NCBI GenBank assembly: GCA_965250025.1
Contig: OZ252283.1
Location: forward strand, 2,356,001 to 2,420,000
Reading direction: 5' to 3'
From: CBDDLD01 sp965250025
GTDB lineage: Bacteria; Bacteroidota; Bacteroidia; Flavobacteriales; Flavobacteriaceae
Length of the DNA: 64,000 nucleotides
Shown here: positions 27,401 to 37,400 of the stretch, piece by piece
How the letters are laid out: every line of letters starts with the position of its first letter
Position numbering within the stretch: the stretch's first letter is position 1
Notes under the pieces: generated by a model
Databases searched by the model: none
What the model was told of the DNA's origin: nothing
Seen by the model: only the letters and a program-made list of their open reading frames with translations
Position numbers and translations under genes: made by a program

Positions 27401-30110
27401 CTCCCATAGCCACCCTAACACTGTAAGCATATCCAGTATACAATTGGTTTTCAATATCCTGAGTTCCAGAAACGTTATTAAAGAGACTCACCGTAAAATC
27501 TACCGGATCGGTAGCTATCCCATTATCTGCGAACTCTTCGCCTTCGGTAATGATCGTTTCTACACTTCCGTATTGCCCGGTTGGCTTTACATCATCTAAT
27601 AAAATATCATAGATAACAGCACAAGACAAAGAATCCTGATAATCGGTATTGGATAGCCCTCCACTGGTAAATGTCACCCCATCGACCTGGCATGGCTCCA
27701 AACAGGCTTCTACAACAAGGTCAAATTCTCTTCTGAAACGGTCTTTTAAGGCATCCTGAGTGTCTACATCCATAGCTGGGTCCAATTCTAAATAGGGCGC
27801 CAGTTGATTAGTTACATATAGCGTTTTTTGAGTATCCATAAATACCGGATCCGATATGTTAGACATATCTATAAGCTCAAAATCCAAGGTGTCATTATTG
27901 TTGACCAAAAACGTCTTTACACAATCTTCACAACTTAAATAACATCCTGAGTTTTCTGCATTTGGATCAAAGGCACTGGCTTCTAGAATACAGTTAGAAT
28001 CCTGCCCTCTTCTGATGTAATCGTCAGCAAAAATATCCAAAGCGTCTTTGTTAATCTTTAACAGCTTGTATATGTTGATATTGCCTATTGGTGGTATTCC
28101 TGTAGCGGTGAATGTATTAACTGTAGATGTCGCAGTGGTCTCAATAAGATTTACATAATCTCCCGATGTGTAATTGTTGATATTGAATTGATCCGTTCCT
28201 ATGTATGCAGTAACCGGTAAGGATTCTGAATTGATAGGTTCGCCACATTCATCTGTGGCATTAAGTTCCAGATCAAAAATAAAAGGATAACCTTTTCCGG
28301 ATGGGTCAGGGCATGCCCCAACAAAAGCACCTTCAGTATTCACTTCGTAATTCAGTGTGTGCTCCTGGGAACTTTGCAATACAGATTTAGTAGCGAAATA
28401 CCTTAATGCATCATCGACACTAAAACCTGAAAATTCCTGAGTATTGTACAATTGATTGGCGCCATAATCGCCATTTCCTAAGGTTTCCAATAAAGTTTGC
28501 TCTGTGGTTTTATGACGATCGCTGGTTTCATCTTCAAGACCCTCAAGCATTGGTGGGTTGTCGGCTGCCAAGGCTGTGGCTATGGTTCTGCCTTGTGGAT
28601 CTATGTAACTCACACTAACCTGACCGTTAGGGTCTATGACGGCATTTTTCTTATAATGCTCGGCATACCCAACCTGCGAACCAAATAAGCGGTCCAATTC
28701 GTTTTGATATGGTACTGAGTATAAGTATTTCATTTCGTGACCTGAACCCAATTGATGATCGGGACCAACACCACTCTTTCGTCTTATTCGCCCTGTATTG
28801 TCGGGGGTATATTCTATTTGAGAAAAAGGATAATTATTGGCTTTTGGTACAATATCGTGCAATGGATCTGCGGTATTGTACTGCGATGAGTAGTATCTGC
28901 TTGCTCCCGAAGTATTTGGTGACATGCCATTTGTATTAACATCACAAGACTCCGAAGAGGTTGCATCCCAGTCAAAATCCCTATGCGTATATACCTTATT
29001 CTGGGTCGTGTTCCTGTTAAAGTCGCTATAATATGTCAGAACATTATTCTCAGCAGGTACCGGCAATACTTCAATGGCCGGTCGTCCCTGATTGTCATAA
29101 ATGACCTCGCCAACAATGGCATTATCATCACTATTGATCTTAGTCACCGTTTGGCGGTTTCTTAAGGTACCGTCAAAATAACTAACCACTTCTTTCTTTT
29201 TACCATCTTCGGCATAACTGGCCTGAAATTGCCAGTTCTTATCATCATCATGAGCAGTTACCGAAGTATTGGACAAGGCACTCCATGGGCCATAATAATT
29301 GGTATTGTAATCGTCATAAAATCGACTTACTGCTCTTACCCTGTAATGTATAACTCCAGATCCGTATATGTGGGGTATGCTGTATGTTATATTTTGTGTA
29401 TTGATACGTGTCGAATTTTTCTCAAATGCATCAACAGTCATTGCTGTGGATGTATTGCCATAGTTATCTACCCAAGTCCATTCCAAATCGTATGACAAAG
29501 CGCCATTTACCGCAGTCCATTGAAATGTATTTTCATTTTGAGCAGTATTAGTGGTCATGGAAATTGACGGTGCTGCTTGCGAAGAGATATCGGTTACTTT
29601 TATGGCCTTGAATCCTATATCCAATTTAATATTGGCAGGTGTGACATTGCTTGTGGTATTGGTATCGTGATTTGTAAAGACAATGCCTTCCACCTCAACA
29701 TATGCACCATAGCGATTGGCTATGTTATGATACATTTGATCTAAACTATTTCCTAAATTGGCATAGGGTTTAAACTCCACATTTAAGGTCTCGGAATACG
29801 ATTCTGTATAAGTACCATCTGATAAATAAGGTTTTATCAGCAGTTTAATACTAAATGAATAATGTATAAATGGCTGACTATCATTATCTACATACAAGCG
29901 AATGTATGCTTCGGGATTATACAAATAGACATTACTATTGGTATTGGCCTCATTCAGAGATAACGCATTTCCTTCGTACAGATCGTTAGAAGCATAAGAT
30001 ATAGAATTATAATATCTAGGGACATCCCTTTGCGCGTAACACCATGATACACTTACCAGCAATGCCAGTACAAAAAGATGTTTGATGTGTGATAAATTAA
30101 ACATTTTCAT
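18435..30110 (-). CDS. Giant exported RHS/YD-repeat protein, polymorphic toxin-like
   Basis: A 3891-residue protein with signal peptide (MKMFNLSHIKHLFVLALLVS ... WCYAQ). After an N-terminal region with a fibronectin-like segment there are thrombospondin-3-type Ca-binding repeats at about 1634-1680 (DSDGDGIDDVCD) and 1824-1880. YD repeats (about 2290-2950; for example YKYNSLNQLIWQKTPDGGIT) form the RHS shell. Further Ca-binding repeats lie at about 3237-3334. The RHS-associated core is at about 3551-3612 (YKYRMHDPRVGRFFAVDPLA). The final ~278 residues are the variable tip: a LysM-like segment (VGYTIQAGQGPTQIANDIND), a hydrophobic stretch, and an unrecognised C-terminus. It is the last long gene of a five-gene operon and is overlapped by a candidate immunity gene. 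Confidence 0.9.
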   Translation of the reverse strand: MKMFNLSHIKHLFVLALLVSVSWCYAQRDVPRYYNSISYASNDLYEGNALSLNEANTNSNVYLYNPEAYIRLYVDNDSQPFIHYSFSIKLLIKPYLSDGTYTESYSETLNVEFKPYANLGNSLDQMYHNIANRYGAYVEVEGIVFTNHDTNTTSNVTPANIKLDIGFKAIKVTDISSQAAPSISMTTNTAQNENTFQWTAVNGALSYDLEWTWVDNYGNTSTAMTVDAFEKNSTRINTQNITYSIPHIYGSGVIHYRVRAVSRFYDDYNTNYYGPWSALSNTSVTAHDDDKNWQFQASYAEDGKKKEVVSYFDGTLRNRQTVTKINSDDNAIVGEVIYDNQGRPAIEVLPVPAENNVLTYYSDFNRNTTQNKVYTHRDFDWDATSSESCDVNTNGMSPNTSGASRYYSSQYNTADPLHDIVPKANNYPFSQIEYTPDNTGRIRRKSGVGPDHQLGSGHEMKYLYSVPYQNELDRLFGSQVGYAEHYKKNAVIDPNGQVSVSYIDPQGRTIATALAADNPPMLEGLEDETSDRHKTTEQTLLETLGNGDYGANQLYNTQEFSGFSVDDALRYFATKSVLQSSQEHTLNYEVNTEGAFVGACPDPSGKGYPFIFDLELNATDECGEPINSESLPVTAYIGTDQFNINNYTSGDYVNLIETTATSTVNTFTATGIPPIGNINIYKLLKINKDALDIFADDYIRRGQDSNCILEASAFDPNAENSGCYLSCEDCVKTFLVNNNDTLDFELIDMSNISDPVFMDTQKTLYVTNQLAPYLELDPAMDVDTQDALKDRFRREFDLVVEACLEPCQVDGVTFTSGGLSNTDYQDSLSCAVIYDILLDDVKPTGQYGSVETIITEGEEFADNGIATDPVDFTVSLFNNVSGTQDIENQLYTGYAYSVRVAMGDTESEPDAYSWKNPFNASRYDVSTTADELKHYFEADGVTISKVQVARQADGTWSPEVDMTNLALQQLDSNDDNPNDGIVYVEPQNLIDVSDFIAAWKPSWAHSLVIYHPEYAYVTYAEIMCGMTGSFSINGQTGTANIDGYENLLNSLTFDEATAYLNPAALTEIIGDDPLFNQSLPSALGFNSGIYDDIPEDIMEYALVTNFDNTGSVILQRALSVVLCNSIQSCTIDLSSITLNDIQNNLGLTDEEKEMLWQSYKGYYLSLRKRIYDALAHSFAASKNAYNGCIGGDGNDSPNLGLNSMYPDVPPAPTNLTAVCSDATAGLYMDKAKRYLSSDALYNSADAEDGNVEDIYEDIVNQTDYLNYTETGTCPLATDLELFLNGMATEQSVDSGGNLVSIPFVRNDMNYTDNYLTMDLFVELGGDENNTSGTLQIDTDINTTNNRFLSIKVELDATTYAPVILQLPNGFTYDWDDYVTTSNGTGFTISQISNVQYTGNYSENPLEFVFACIANIHPVNQGVIDEDTIDQVVLYGTTSARIGECYVAGQDDIAVDDNGDPIGLGIPNGDSENDEDCDDKELFSGSLANLLSALEDEGLVLSQNVSLQNNTVLANAYNDGFMPEFLGDDSGTPNAVWNFDTTTNRGQIIINSNVVFYIDFVQELVDHLSGNVPNYTSQYFGILAVDEDHIELLLYVRYSPPGPFTFFYTFPINYSLSTNTMDYSCCRFIDGGSGNNCGTVDTDNDGVYDLCDSCPNAVNIGDSDGDGIDDVCDDDISTKDCTNITCEDAILELLNHLATQNHLFDSSYDLTANNPDFFSTCLDEFYQVAPGESLVWTSNSINTLFTLTKGSETLVSLFTLTNLSTLNINSFSAITLNQPGLPANQQYSGQITYVNTSGTTLNVNYLRSVFKCNTSQDACDNPSGIDTDLDGIDNNCDNCIKAANADQADDDMDGIGNACDVCPNVYDPLQLDADDDGIGDACDLDTENQLCLNQIESNVNDFNTGMTTLFNAMITSGNFFSGSHDVTSLISPELKAFIEENAALLYDDPNFSYTTVIWGAPMTIMSLDQAIRLRFEFTDGLGNDGEYYIVIELTEGFMQNGVNTGGQVTNITPFGPPSNTLPVNYGIYYEASVSSNAAAFVNIFQAPNKLFEFSPLSFDCNLEDLTLPRLGGRFTAYKKIAQQTNEDFGDEECVQCIPQTIPVISNTEKYGTYMTFIDAVPLNPGNPESPLVSNTISGYEVPIFYTEQYFINLQYGLIVDGYINYINTLGITAVDDPNFLTLPEFGSTALNYGYNDYHSVITAYNTYLTTTTDTIKKDWEAFVDQYLSEHPDICPPAMVNQIIDTVIEDPTDNCEEFYISVSETYGNDNYEAYIARLKRQFKIDYTRAALDSAKELLTLRYADKEYQYTLYYYDQAGNLTKTVPPKGVNRIEFSELNEDAIANDRANYDNDASAVVPSHTLKTEYKYNSLNQLIWQKTPDGGITNFAYDRLGRIIASQNANQDGSGNHNRFSYTNYDGLGRIVEAGEIEAEVGQYIINNNGQLLLYGAVKNNFNDHYDQLVKNEVTRTFYDDRILVENTINTNPVYSNDLFTKSYVPFNSINRVTAVLYYERIDPAKASSFLNGLFYNYDVHGNVKELVTYISDLKIPDCRENSSTLLDCEAHLKRVHYNYDLISGNVNTVIYQPNKIDQFMHAYEYDADNRIVDVQTSKDGCIWEHDAQYQYYEHGPLARVELGDKKVQGMDYVYTLQGWLKTVNGESIADAQNDVGKDGISTSTVAKDAYSYALHYYNDDYEAVSLPETDRILKLSQNVQYTQNQDNLYNGNIKTMVTALRDFNEQVLTTQANNYRYDQLNRIKAMNSQALNDKPNNSIISSTESYASDYAYDNNGNLLELNRYVPVNEGNQVVVQTPMDKLTYELYNPNTNQLNYVKDDVGSSVFSEDIDSQENDNYLYDNIGQLVEDKAEGLTIFWRVDGKVKEIYNVSDNGKSTEIISFEYDGLGNRIAKHTAEYKSFTRNSTYYMRDAQGNVLGVYGADRTAQIGGHTLSLKLKENHIFGSSRLGIENQSTAILRGVDVITDPDPFSQVKKKGQKSMTGVTSTTFDDFYKNGLRTRIGEGFTWDNEVSVSQENAQFNSLYFGTRIKASQSAEKSTIFDIHHHNRHLDKFEEHYNLKVLIEKLSGKDAQRLRFVVRVEKEDVKKDDGSGTYITQEYFTPYMITSDIIENQGVDIDFYYHGNQATATVNGVKYRTGAAENVLYAVKEVGNVSNVSTKVENVINKDESILDVAYITTALDISDSNQQATYFPLLETNFLSSENGSKTLTQIPGQNLLEADYIVNNEFYTDSDLDGIFDYIEDANTDGNAVNDDFDLDTIPNFIDLDDDNDGILTINEAGLDTDNDGIPDYLDIDDDNDGWTTLEEGTGDDDGDGIPNYLDNTDYGNPVNGPLKYEQIGNYIGDKSYELSNHLGNVLSVISDKKIVKNGIEEKLIYSDGFEKGEDGWEKVENGQLRGDSGFLQITTKLPEDGAFRLMELPSSTEHVVRFKLIMDDYNAHIKVLIKDDDGNVYYEGLLTSSGNVSLTFTTGIPNKYSIFLTRFGGEVGNENIEEAFLITQFNVSHFYENTEAHVFLPDVIAYNDYYPFGMLKPGRHGSVDKYRYGFQGQEKDDELKGEGNSLNYKYRMHDPRVGRFFAVDPLAPQYPWYSPYQFSGNTPIMSIELEGLEPRVKDGMLVGYTIQAGQGPTQIANDINDPVTQKEHGYSIKEAIRWEYIVALNIDTYVDPNKGNIPVNQLYNADYEGYRKMNINQGVKLDIIDPNGYTPDFVYTDEEGHLNFWGELNEKGFLGSFAYNISNDLYLVAQIFDFNLLGEDYTNPILGTRAMTNLDRTPHYEAPVVELFTTAMPLLAETKLLTASKTLNAAQFSSKFKGTSMLKGSAKWRGMKNRIYNDATRVYNFTIKGLDNLGQNNSGNLFDFIIKGDEVLNSKEEDENTGSNN

Positions 30111-30116
30111 TAGATA

Positions 30117-30842
30117 TTAATTTTGTATGATTTTAAAGTCTTTATATGAATCGACAGGTTGTACTGTCGTTTTATTGTATGTGATGTATGATGAGAATTG
30201 CGATATGGTTTTCTCAGATTCTGATACCAAATTGGAATGGTTGGTTAACAGAATCTCAATTCTCGGGTTTCCCATAAGGGTATTGCCATCAGTATCTTTA
30301 TAGGGAAATTGCCCCAACAAAAAGAGTTCTTGTTTTCTTATGTTATAGTCCTTCTTATCAATATCAATAACCACCTTACCATAAGGTAATTTTGTAATGA
30401 CATCCGTAGCAAGGACACATTGCCAATACGTGCCTTTATCGATGACCTGGTGTGTTTTAAAAAGGTTCATAAACGATTCAAACAGATTGAGGTTGGTCAA
30501 TGCCTGTTCGATATTGTTTTCTCCCAGAAGTATTATTTTTTCCAGCTTATTAAGTTTTAGGGAGGTGTTCGTTTTGATATTGGTCAAAAAAATGGTTTCG
30601 TTAATCTTCGTGTAATTGGTATCGCCATTTTTAATGAATTGCCCTTTAAAGGTTTCACTGGCTGATTTGTGCGTATACGTAGGGTAAAAATTATACTCCA
30701 AATCACTACGTACAAAAGGTTGCTTATCTATAGCATTCTGGGCTTTCGCTATGAGGTCTTTCATAACCTCTAATTGTTGTGCAACCGCACTAAACCCTGT
30801 AAAAAGGAATACTACACTTATGATGAATGCGCTGCGTTTCAT
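30117..30842 (-). CDS. Exported protein of the RHS operon, unknown function
   Basis: A 241-residue periplasmic protein with a clear signal peptide (MKRSAFIISVVFLFTGFSAV ... AQQ). The mature part opens with a helical stretch (LEVMKDLIAKAQNAIDKQPF) followed by strands (TSLKLNKLEKIILLGENNIE, YGKVVIDIDKKDYNIRKQEL). It has no recognised catalytic motif; the layout is a little like LolA/outer-membrane lipoprotein carrier folds, but I would not name it so. It lies 6 nt before the RHS gene and 3 nt after the YD-pair protein gene, so it is part of the same transcript and may be a dedicated export or assembly factor. Confidence 0.75.
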   Translation of the reverse strand: MKRSAFIISVVFLFTGFSAVAQQLEVMKDLIAKAQNAIDKQPFVRSDLEYNFYPTYTHKSASETFKGQFIKNGDTNYTKINETIFLTNIKTNTSLKLNKLEKIILLGENNIEQALTNLNLFESFMNLFKTHQVIDKGTYWQCVLATDVITKLPYGKVVIDIDKKDYNIRKQELFLLGQFPYKDTDGNTLMGNPRIEILLTNHSNLVSESEKTISQFSSYITYNKTTVQPVDSYKDFKIIQN

Positions 30843-30845
30843 TGG

Positions 30846-31478
30846 CTATTGTTGTTTTTTTGTACTGGATCGGGTTTCCTGTATGGTATATATACCGTCT
30901 TCCGTTTCCTTTTTTACGCGTATTAATCCACCTTCCTTATCATACTCATAAAATGTGGCATAATTGTTTTCGTCAAGTTCTGCTACCAAACGCTGGGTAT
31001 CTTCATCATAGACAAAGCTTTTCATGGTGCCATTGTATGGAAAAACACGGAAGTCGTCAAAATAACAGTTGACACTTGTACTAAGGTTAGCAAAAGATAT
31101 GCCTATGCCCACCAACTCATCTTCTCCGGATTGTTCTGGGATATTAACAAGACCTATGATGCGCTGCCAGCCGTCAATAATCTTTCCGCTGGGATATATC
31201 TCTATAGGCTCTCCATAAGAGCTTCCCGGTGAATACAATGTCCCTGCATCATAAAAAAGAATTCGCATGATGCCATTGGTATACGTTTTTTGAGGTTCTG
31301 CATGACTTTCTTTGACCCAGGCAGACACAATATAGGTTTCTCCCGGCAGCATGTAAAACGACTTACATAGGGTGTGATTAAATGTCAATTGCGGATCTCC
31401 TATTGGTCCTTGACCTTCTTGCGAAAACGTACTGTAACTTAACGCAAAGGTTAAAATGATGATGATATACTGTTTCAT
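30846..31478 (-). CDS. Exported carbohydrate-binding-like protein with one YD repeat
   Basis: A 210-residue protein with signal peptide MKQYIIIILTFALSYSTFSQ. Residues about 40-155 look like a galactose-binding/CBM jelly-roll (PGETYIVSAWVKESHAEPQK, DGWQRIIGLVNIPEQSG, CYFDDFRVFPYNGTMKSFVY). The C-terminus has a single YD-type unit (YDEDTQRLVAELDENNYATF YEYDKEGGL) and the motif IRVKKETEDGIYTIQE. Such an end normally closes the large SpvB-like protein encoded just upstream; here it is a separate gene 11 nt away in another frame, with its own signal peptide. It could therefore be a natural split of a longer protein. Confidence 0.75.
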   Translation of the reverse strand: MKQYIIIILTFALSYSTFSQEGQGPIGDPQLTFNHTLCKSFYMLPGETYIVSAWVKESHAEPQKTYTNGIMRILFYDAGTLYSPGSSYGEPIEIYPSGKIIDGWQRIIGLVNIPEQSGEDELVGIGISFANLSTSVNCYFDDFRVFPYNGTMKSFVYDEDTQRLVAELDENNYATFYEYDKEGGLIRVKKETEDGIYTIQETRSSTKKQQ

Positions 31479-31489
31479 AGGTCTTTATT

Positions 31490-34400
31490 TTAATTGGATT
31501 CGATCGTATCGGATATAAAATTATAAGGCGTTGGAGATGGATTTTCACAAGGTACTGTCTGTACACTGTACACCTCACCGCCAATGACATTGATTTCTAT
31601 TTGAGAACAACAAGTGTCATTATCGCTATCGGTAATTTCAAATTGGAATGTGGTTATGCCCTCTGGCAAACTATTGATCTGCACGCCATACAAACCATTG
31701 GATGCGCCAGGTGCAACTACCACAACATTATTACTCGCTTTTACAGTCACTTGTGATGGATAGTTACCCGGCTCATAGCCTGTGAAACGAATACTTCCAT
31801 TTTCTTCTTGCAAGGTGTTATTAAAATCTACCTGTGGACATACCGGTTGAACGTCTTGACAATTACAATCGGGGAATTCCGTGATATCACAACCATTATC
31901 ACATTCAGGCGGTGCACAGTCCAAACTCTGCAAATCAAAATCTTCGCAATTATTGGTCAGTGGCTTTCTTACTATGGCCCTGGTGTTGGTATTTGGTCCC
32001 AATTTAAGGCTGTATTTCCCGGTATGTGCTTCCTCATCAGAAAACAGCACATCATTTGAGGCTTGAGACTGGGTTCTGAAACTAAAATGATCGTAATAAC
32101 TACTTCTGCTATCTTCAAAGCCATCGTAGCCTATTTGTCTGTGTTCACTATTGGAGGCTACAGCTATTGGCAGGGTATAATTATAACCGTATTGTGCTGA
32201 GGAATACCTGTTGAGCGCGTCTTTATTTTCTAACTCTGCTCCCAAAGGACTATATGCCGACACCTCACTGGCATAGGTCCAAGCATCACTGTTAGCTGGG
32301 TTTATAGCTCCGGGATCCACAACCCATTTACCTTCAGTACTGTCATAGATATAAAATGGTCTGAATGAGGTAAAGAATCCATTTTTCCTTGGACTTGGAT
32401 CATTAATTTGAGTTTCATTTCTTCCGGTAAGGTAAGCATATGATTTTACCGCACGCCAATCGCCTAAAATATTATACACAAATGGATTTATAATATAGTA
32501 TCTTGGATAACTAATGGTATGTTCACTTGTCAAATGGTTTACCGGATATCGGATACCACGTTCAATAGGTGGTCGCCAGTAGTCTTTATATTCTACCGCC
32601 GAAGCATTAATGATTCGCTTATTATTGGCGTCGTCCGGCAATGAGGACTCACTGACTATAAAATCACTGGCTTCAATAGCGCCATCCACTGCAGGGTTTA
32701 CCATGGATGTTACCGATGCCATAGATGCTGTCTGAAGGTTTCGTTTTGCGGAGCGAACTACTTTTATGGTAACGTTGTTTAATTGTGTATCCTCGCCACA
32801 GGGGTTTAAATACTGCCCTCTGTTATTGATAAGCACCATTGCCGAACCATCTCCGGTAATTTGATTGACCCAATATCGATTGCCTCTCGATAAGCCATCA
32901 CTAAAGCCCGGGTTAGATACGGGATCACCAACAAAAATAAAGCCTCCGGTGTTTGATTTCACAGCAACCTCGTCGCCTATATTAAAATAGTCATGGATGT
33001 TTTCACCACTTGAAATCGTATACCAAGTGGATTGTCCTTCTTCATCGCCATCCACACCAACACTTGAAGGATCACCATTATGAGGTAACGATTCTATATT
33101 CACTTCCAAGCCCAGATTGTCTACTGCCTGCCCCATATTCGGATAAGCCCAGTGCGCCGGATAGGTAAAATTATAGTAATTGTCCTGATACTCATTAATG
33201 GTTTCCGTGAGCAATACCTGACCACTTTTAGCATCCCAGGCCAAATTCTTTGTACTTACCGTTGCGCCAAGATCATGCGCTACTTTTTCGACCAGAATAC
33301 CTGTTTTATGGACTACTTTTGTCGTGGTTGTCGTATGCAATACATTTTCAATATTAGAACGGTTAGGCAATACGATACCCACAAGCCAGGGTAATGGGGA
33401 TGGTGGTAAGAGGTCCACATTGATATTTCCGCCTTTGACTTTTGTTTTGCTATAATTCTCCCTGAAGTCTGTGATGACGTCATACTGTGTTCCTATCAAT
33501 CGTTCTGATACTTTCCCATCATCACCGATGGTAGGCAACAGGTTATTGAGTTCTCCGGTGTTTTCATCAACATTATAGTGGTATTCCACACCTGAGATCA
33601 GACCGTCGTACTGATCATAAACCCATTGCGATTTGGATTTACCATTCATATCATTGGTTACAATAGAAAACCCTTGAGATAATGTTAAATGCGTTTGTGC
33701 AGTTAAATTTAAAACTGTAGTAAAAATAGAATTCCCTGCAACATTATTAGGGGCATCATAATTTTGTGGCCCGTCAATTGCAGTATACGATACTTTTGTA
33801 GGAAAATCTTTAGTAGTATAAAATTCGTTAATGACCCTACCTGTGGCATGCTTCTTAAGATCAATATCGTTGTAACTACGCGACAGGTTATTAACTTGAA
33901 CCCTACTGTAGGTTACTGTTGCTGACGGAAAGAACGAGGCTCCAAAAGGTTTCTCGGTATAGTTGACCTCTTTAGGAGCAAGAACACCATCATCACCATT
34001 ATAAAATGGCTCTACAAAAGGGTTCTCCCTACTATAATTAGGCTCAAATGCTGCAACACCACTAGATCCTCCTCCTGCAAGATCGTAACTGTATTCCTGA
34101 CCATAAGTCATGGCATACAAGTCTCTATCCGGATCATTCGCTTTCCCGACCATCTGATCCCACTGATCGTACATCTGGATTTTAGAGACCCGAAGTCCTC
34201 CTCCAAGTTTATCACCAGGATGTTGTAGTCGTATGTAGGACTTGTCTTTTATAAAATACTCAGCAATCCCTTTGTTTCGTAAACGACCATTAGGTCCTGT
34301 GATGAATTCCGAAAACGATGCAAACGATGATCCCAGTGCTTGTAGCAGCTCCATAAAATCTACAGTCTGCGGGTCGTTATCTCCGATATTTACTGTGTAT

Positions 34401-37400
34401 CTGTTAAGGTATGTGCGCCCAAAATACCATCCGGCTTTTGATATTGGATTGACATTTGACGAACCGCTCACACCTCCTTCTAAATTCGTTAATGCCATTG
34501 GAAGTGCTACATAACGTTTGCCATTTTTATTGATAACTCCAATTGATGCTGCTTTATCTATGTTAAAATACCCTGTTACGTAATCGTATTCGTAGGCATT
34601 AGCATTGGTCATGTTGAGGAGGTACTTAAAATAGATAGGTTTATCGTAATGGTCACCTAAATAGTGCTCTATAAAATCGTTTCTTACTTGTTCATCTGTT
34701 GTTAGTCCCGGTGTATTTGGCACTTCAACAACCACATACCTTGCACTTCCTCCAAGTCCGCCATACAACTGATTGTTATTCTCGTCAAAATCTGATGCTC
34801 CTGAACCATTTATATCTGCATCCGTAGCCATCCCTGCAATTCTGTACATTTTCATGGCTTTCCTATCCTGAACATATTGATAGTCATCCGATTCATAGGT
34901 CATTTCTATACGTCCCCCTGACGGTAAATCTATTGAAGACATGGTCCATGCTTTTGCATACAGATCTTGCAGTGCCCGGTCATCTTGCTGTACAAAAGGA
35001 TATTCTTGTGCAGTTATCGGGTAGTCTATCTCATAACCTGAAGCGACTACAGGGCTGTAGTTAAAAATATCGTCTTCAAGATCTGTTACAGTCTCATTCT
35101 GAGCATCAAAATTATCTACGGCATCTTCAAACAAAGGTTTGTAATTCCCCCAAACGTCATAGGATTTCACCTGATAATCCGGATTAAAGTTATCATAGTT
35201 AAAAACATAAGGGGTGTATTTTCCCATTTCCGAGCTTCTGTAAGTAAAATAAACACTACGTAATGTTAATTTACCACCTTCATCGCCCAGAAAATTATTC
35301 TCATGATCGTCTGTAGTATTGTCACTGGGTGTATTATTCGGCACGCCTTTACATAACGAATAATCGTACTGAAAATGTGCTGTTTTTATGGGTTGAATAC
35401 TTGTATCATCATTAGTATCATCATCATCCAAAAGATTGGCTTTTATTGCCTCAGGCTTTGAGTATAGTCTTATAGCGTCTATCTTAAACATTTTAGAGTC
35501 TGTAGAAAGTCCTCCTTCCTTTCCTGAAACCCCATAGCCATCGTTACGCTCTGAAAGGTCAAAAAATGCAACATGGGTTTTGGTCTCTATCTTTGTAACG
35601 TATTTGATTTCTTTTTCTCCATAGAGATAACTCCCTTTTTGGTCATCAGTTTTTGTGTAAAACCCGGCATTGTAGGATGCATCTGTAAAAGGGACCCTCC
35701 ATTTGTAATTTGGCGATTTCACTTCATAGTGAAACTTGGTATAGGCACCCATATCATCATCCGAAGGTCCATCTCCAGTAACGTCCTCATAATCTGAAGA
35801 TAGTACCGAGGTTAGCAAAAATGTATGTGCGTATGCCGGTGTGGTAATTCGGTTGAAATAATTGTCTATTCCCGATTGGTTATCGATATTGTCATTACCA
35901 TTTACCAATACCGTTCCTTCTTCCAAATTCAAAGCCGATTGCACCTTACCCGTATTAGGATTAATTGCTCCACTTGCCGCAAAGGTCACTTCCTGTTTTG
36001 TAGTATTGACCGCAGCCTCCCCATAGATGTAGGTTGCTCCATCCGGATTTAATATTTTAATCCCATTGGTCAAATGCCCATTTTCCAAAGCATTGTGAGG
36101 GGTAACAAAAGCATCGTTGATGCTTGCTTCTTCTTTATTGATCTTTAAAATGGCCTGATTTCTTCTTTCTCTGGATCTTCTATACAGCTTATCCGTAATG
36201 TCTATCTCGCTAACAGCAGTGTTTGTTTGCCCTTGCGCTTGAAAATCTGATACTGTTCCATCACTATTTACAACCCGTTCTGTAAACATACTGGCAGCTT
36301 TTCTGTTATGCTTACTTCCTGTGATTTTTAGCGCTATGGCATTCTCTCCACCGAGATGGTCCTTATTTAAACTTGATGGGTTATCAAAAAGCCCAAAGTC
36401 ATCATCCACATTTAAATCTCCGGTAGATTTAAAATAGGTGTCTTCATAATCTAATTTAGTATTGGCTACCGGCTTGAAATAATCAACAGCTTCAGTATCG
36501 CCCCATACACCTGTATGACTATCTACTGAGGTTCGGGTAAGGTTACCTCCTAAATGTGCTCCTGCGCCCCCAGTACCTTCGATACTTACCGCGCCACTCT
36601 CACTGGTATCTTTTACGTATTCGTCAAAGACATAGCCTACCTGACTTTTATAAGGACGAAATTGCCCCCCTGTACCTTGACCTTTAATTGCATAAATATC
36701 GTAGGTATAATTTACAGTGGCCAATGCTTTAGTGTGTCTGTTAGCTACTTTATCGTTCTCTCTGTTGAAGTCTAAGATATCTGTTGCCCTAGCATTCTTT
36801 GTGTATTCGTATCCGTAAGCGTCTTTCTCTACCTGCCGATCATTCAATTTTTGTATGGAAGCAAATGCCGAGAGGCCACCTTCACCACTAAAACCCCATA
36901 TATCAAACCCAAGTCCTAAATCTCCGGTAAAGCTATTGGTATGAAAACTGTTTCGTTTTTGTGGGGTAAATGACAGATCGTTAAACGTCACATTGGCACC
37001 TCCATTAACAGAGCCTGCACCAAACCGCCCAGTCTCGCCTTCTTTAGTTTTGTTTTCCTTTATAAAATTAAGTCCCGAATTGATATTTACAGCTGAAAGT
37101 CCTTGTCTACTATTCAGAGGCACCCCTAATCCCAGGCCGCCAGTAAGTCCATAATTGCTATCACCAATGGTTTTTAATTTACTCGAAATCCCTAAACTTG
37201 GTGTGGCTGTCGGACCATCTTCTGCCGATCCTGAAAAATTCATCCCTACATTGCCTGCTTCTGCAATATCAAAAGCAAACCCAAATGATGGGAATGCTGA
37301 AATGCCTTCATAATTATTATGCTGTACCGATAAGCCTAAATTGATATTCAAAGAACCAACTTCTCCAGAACCACCACCAGTACTTCCTCCAGTACTCCCG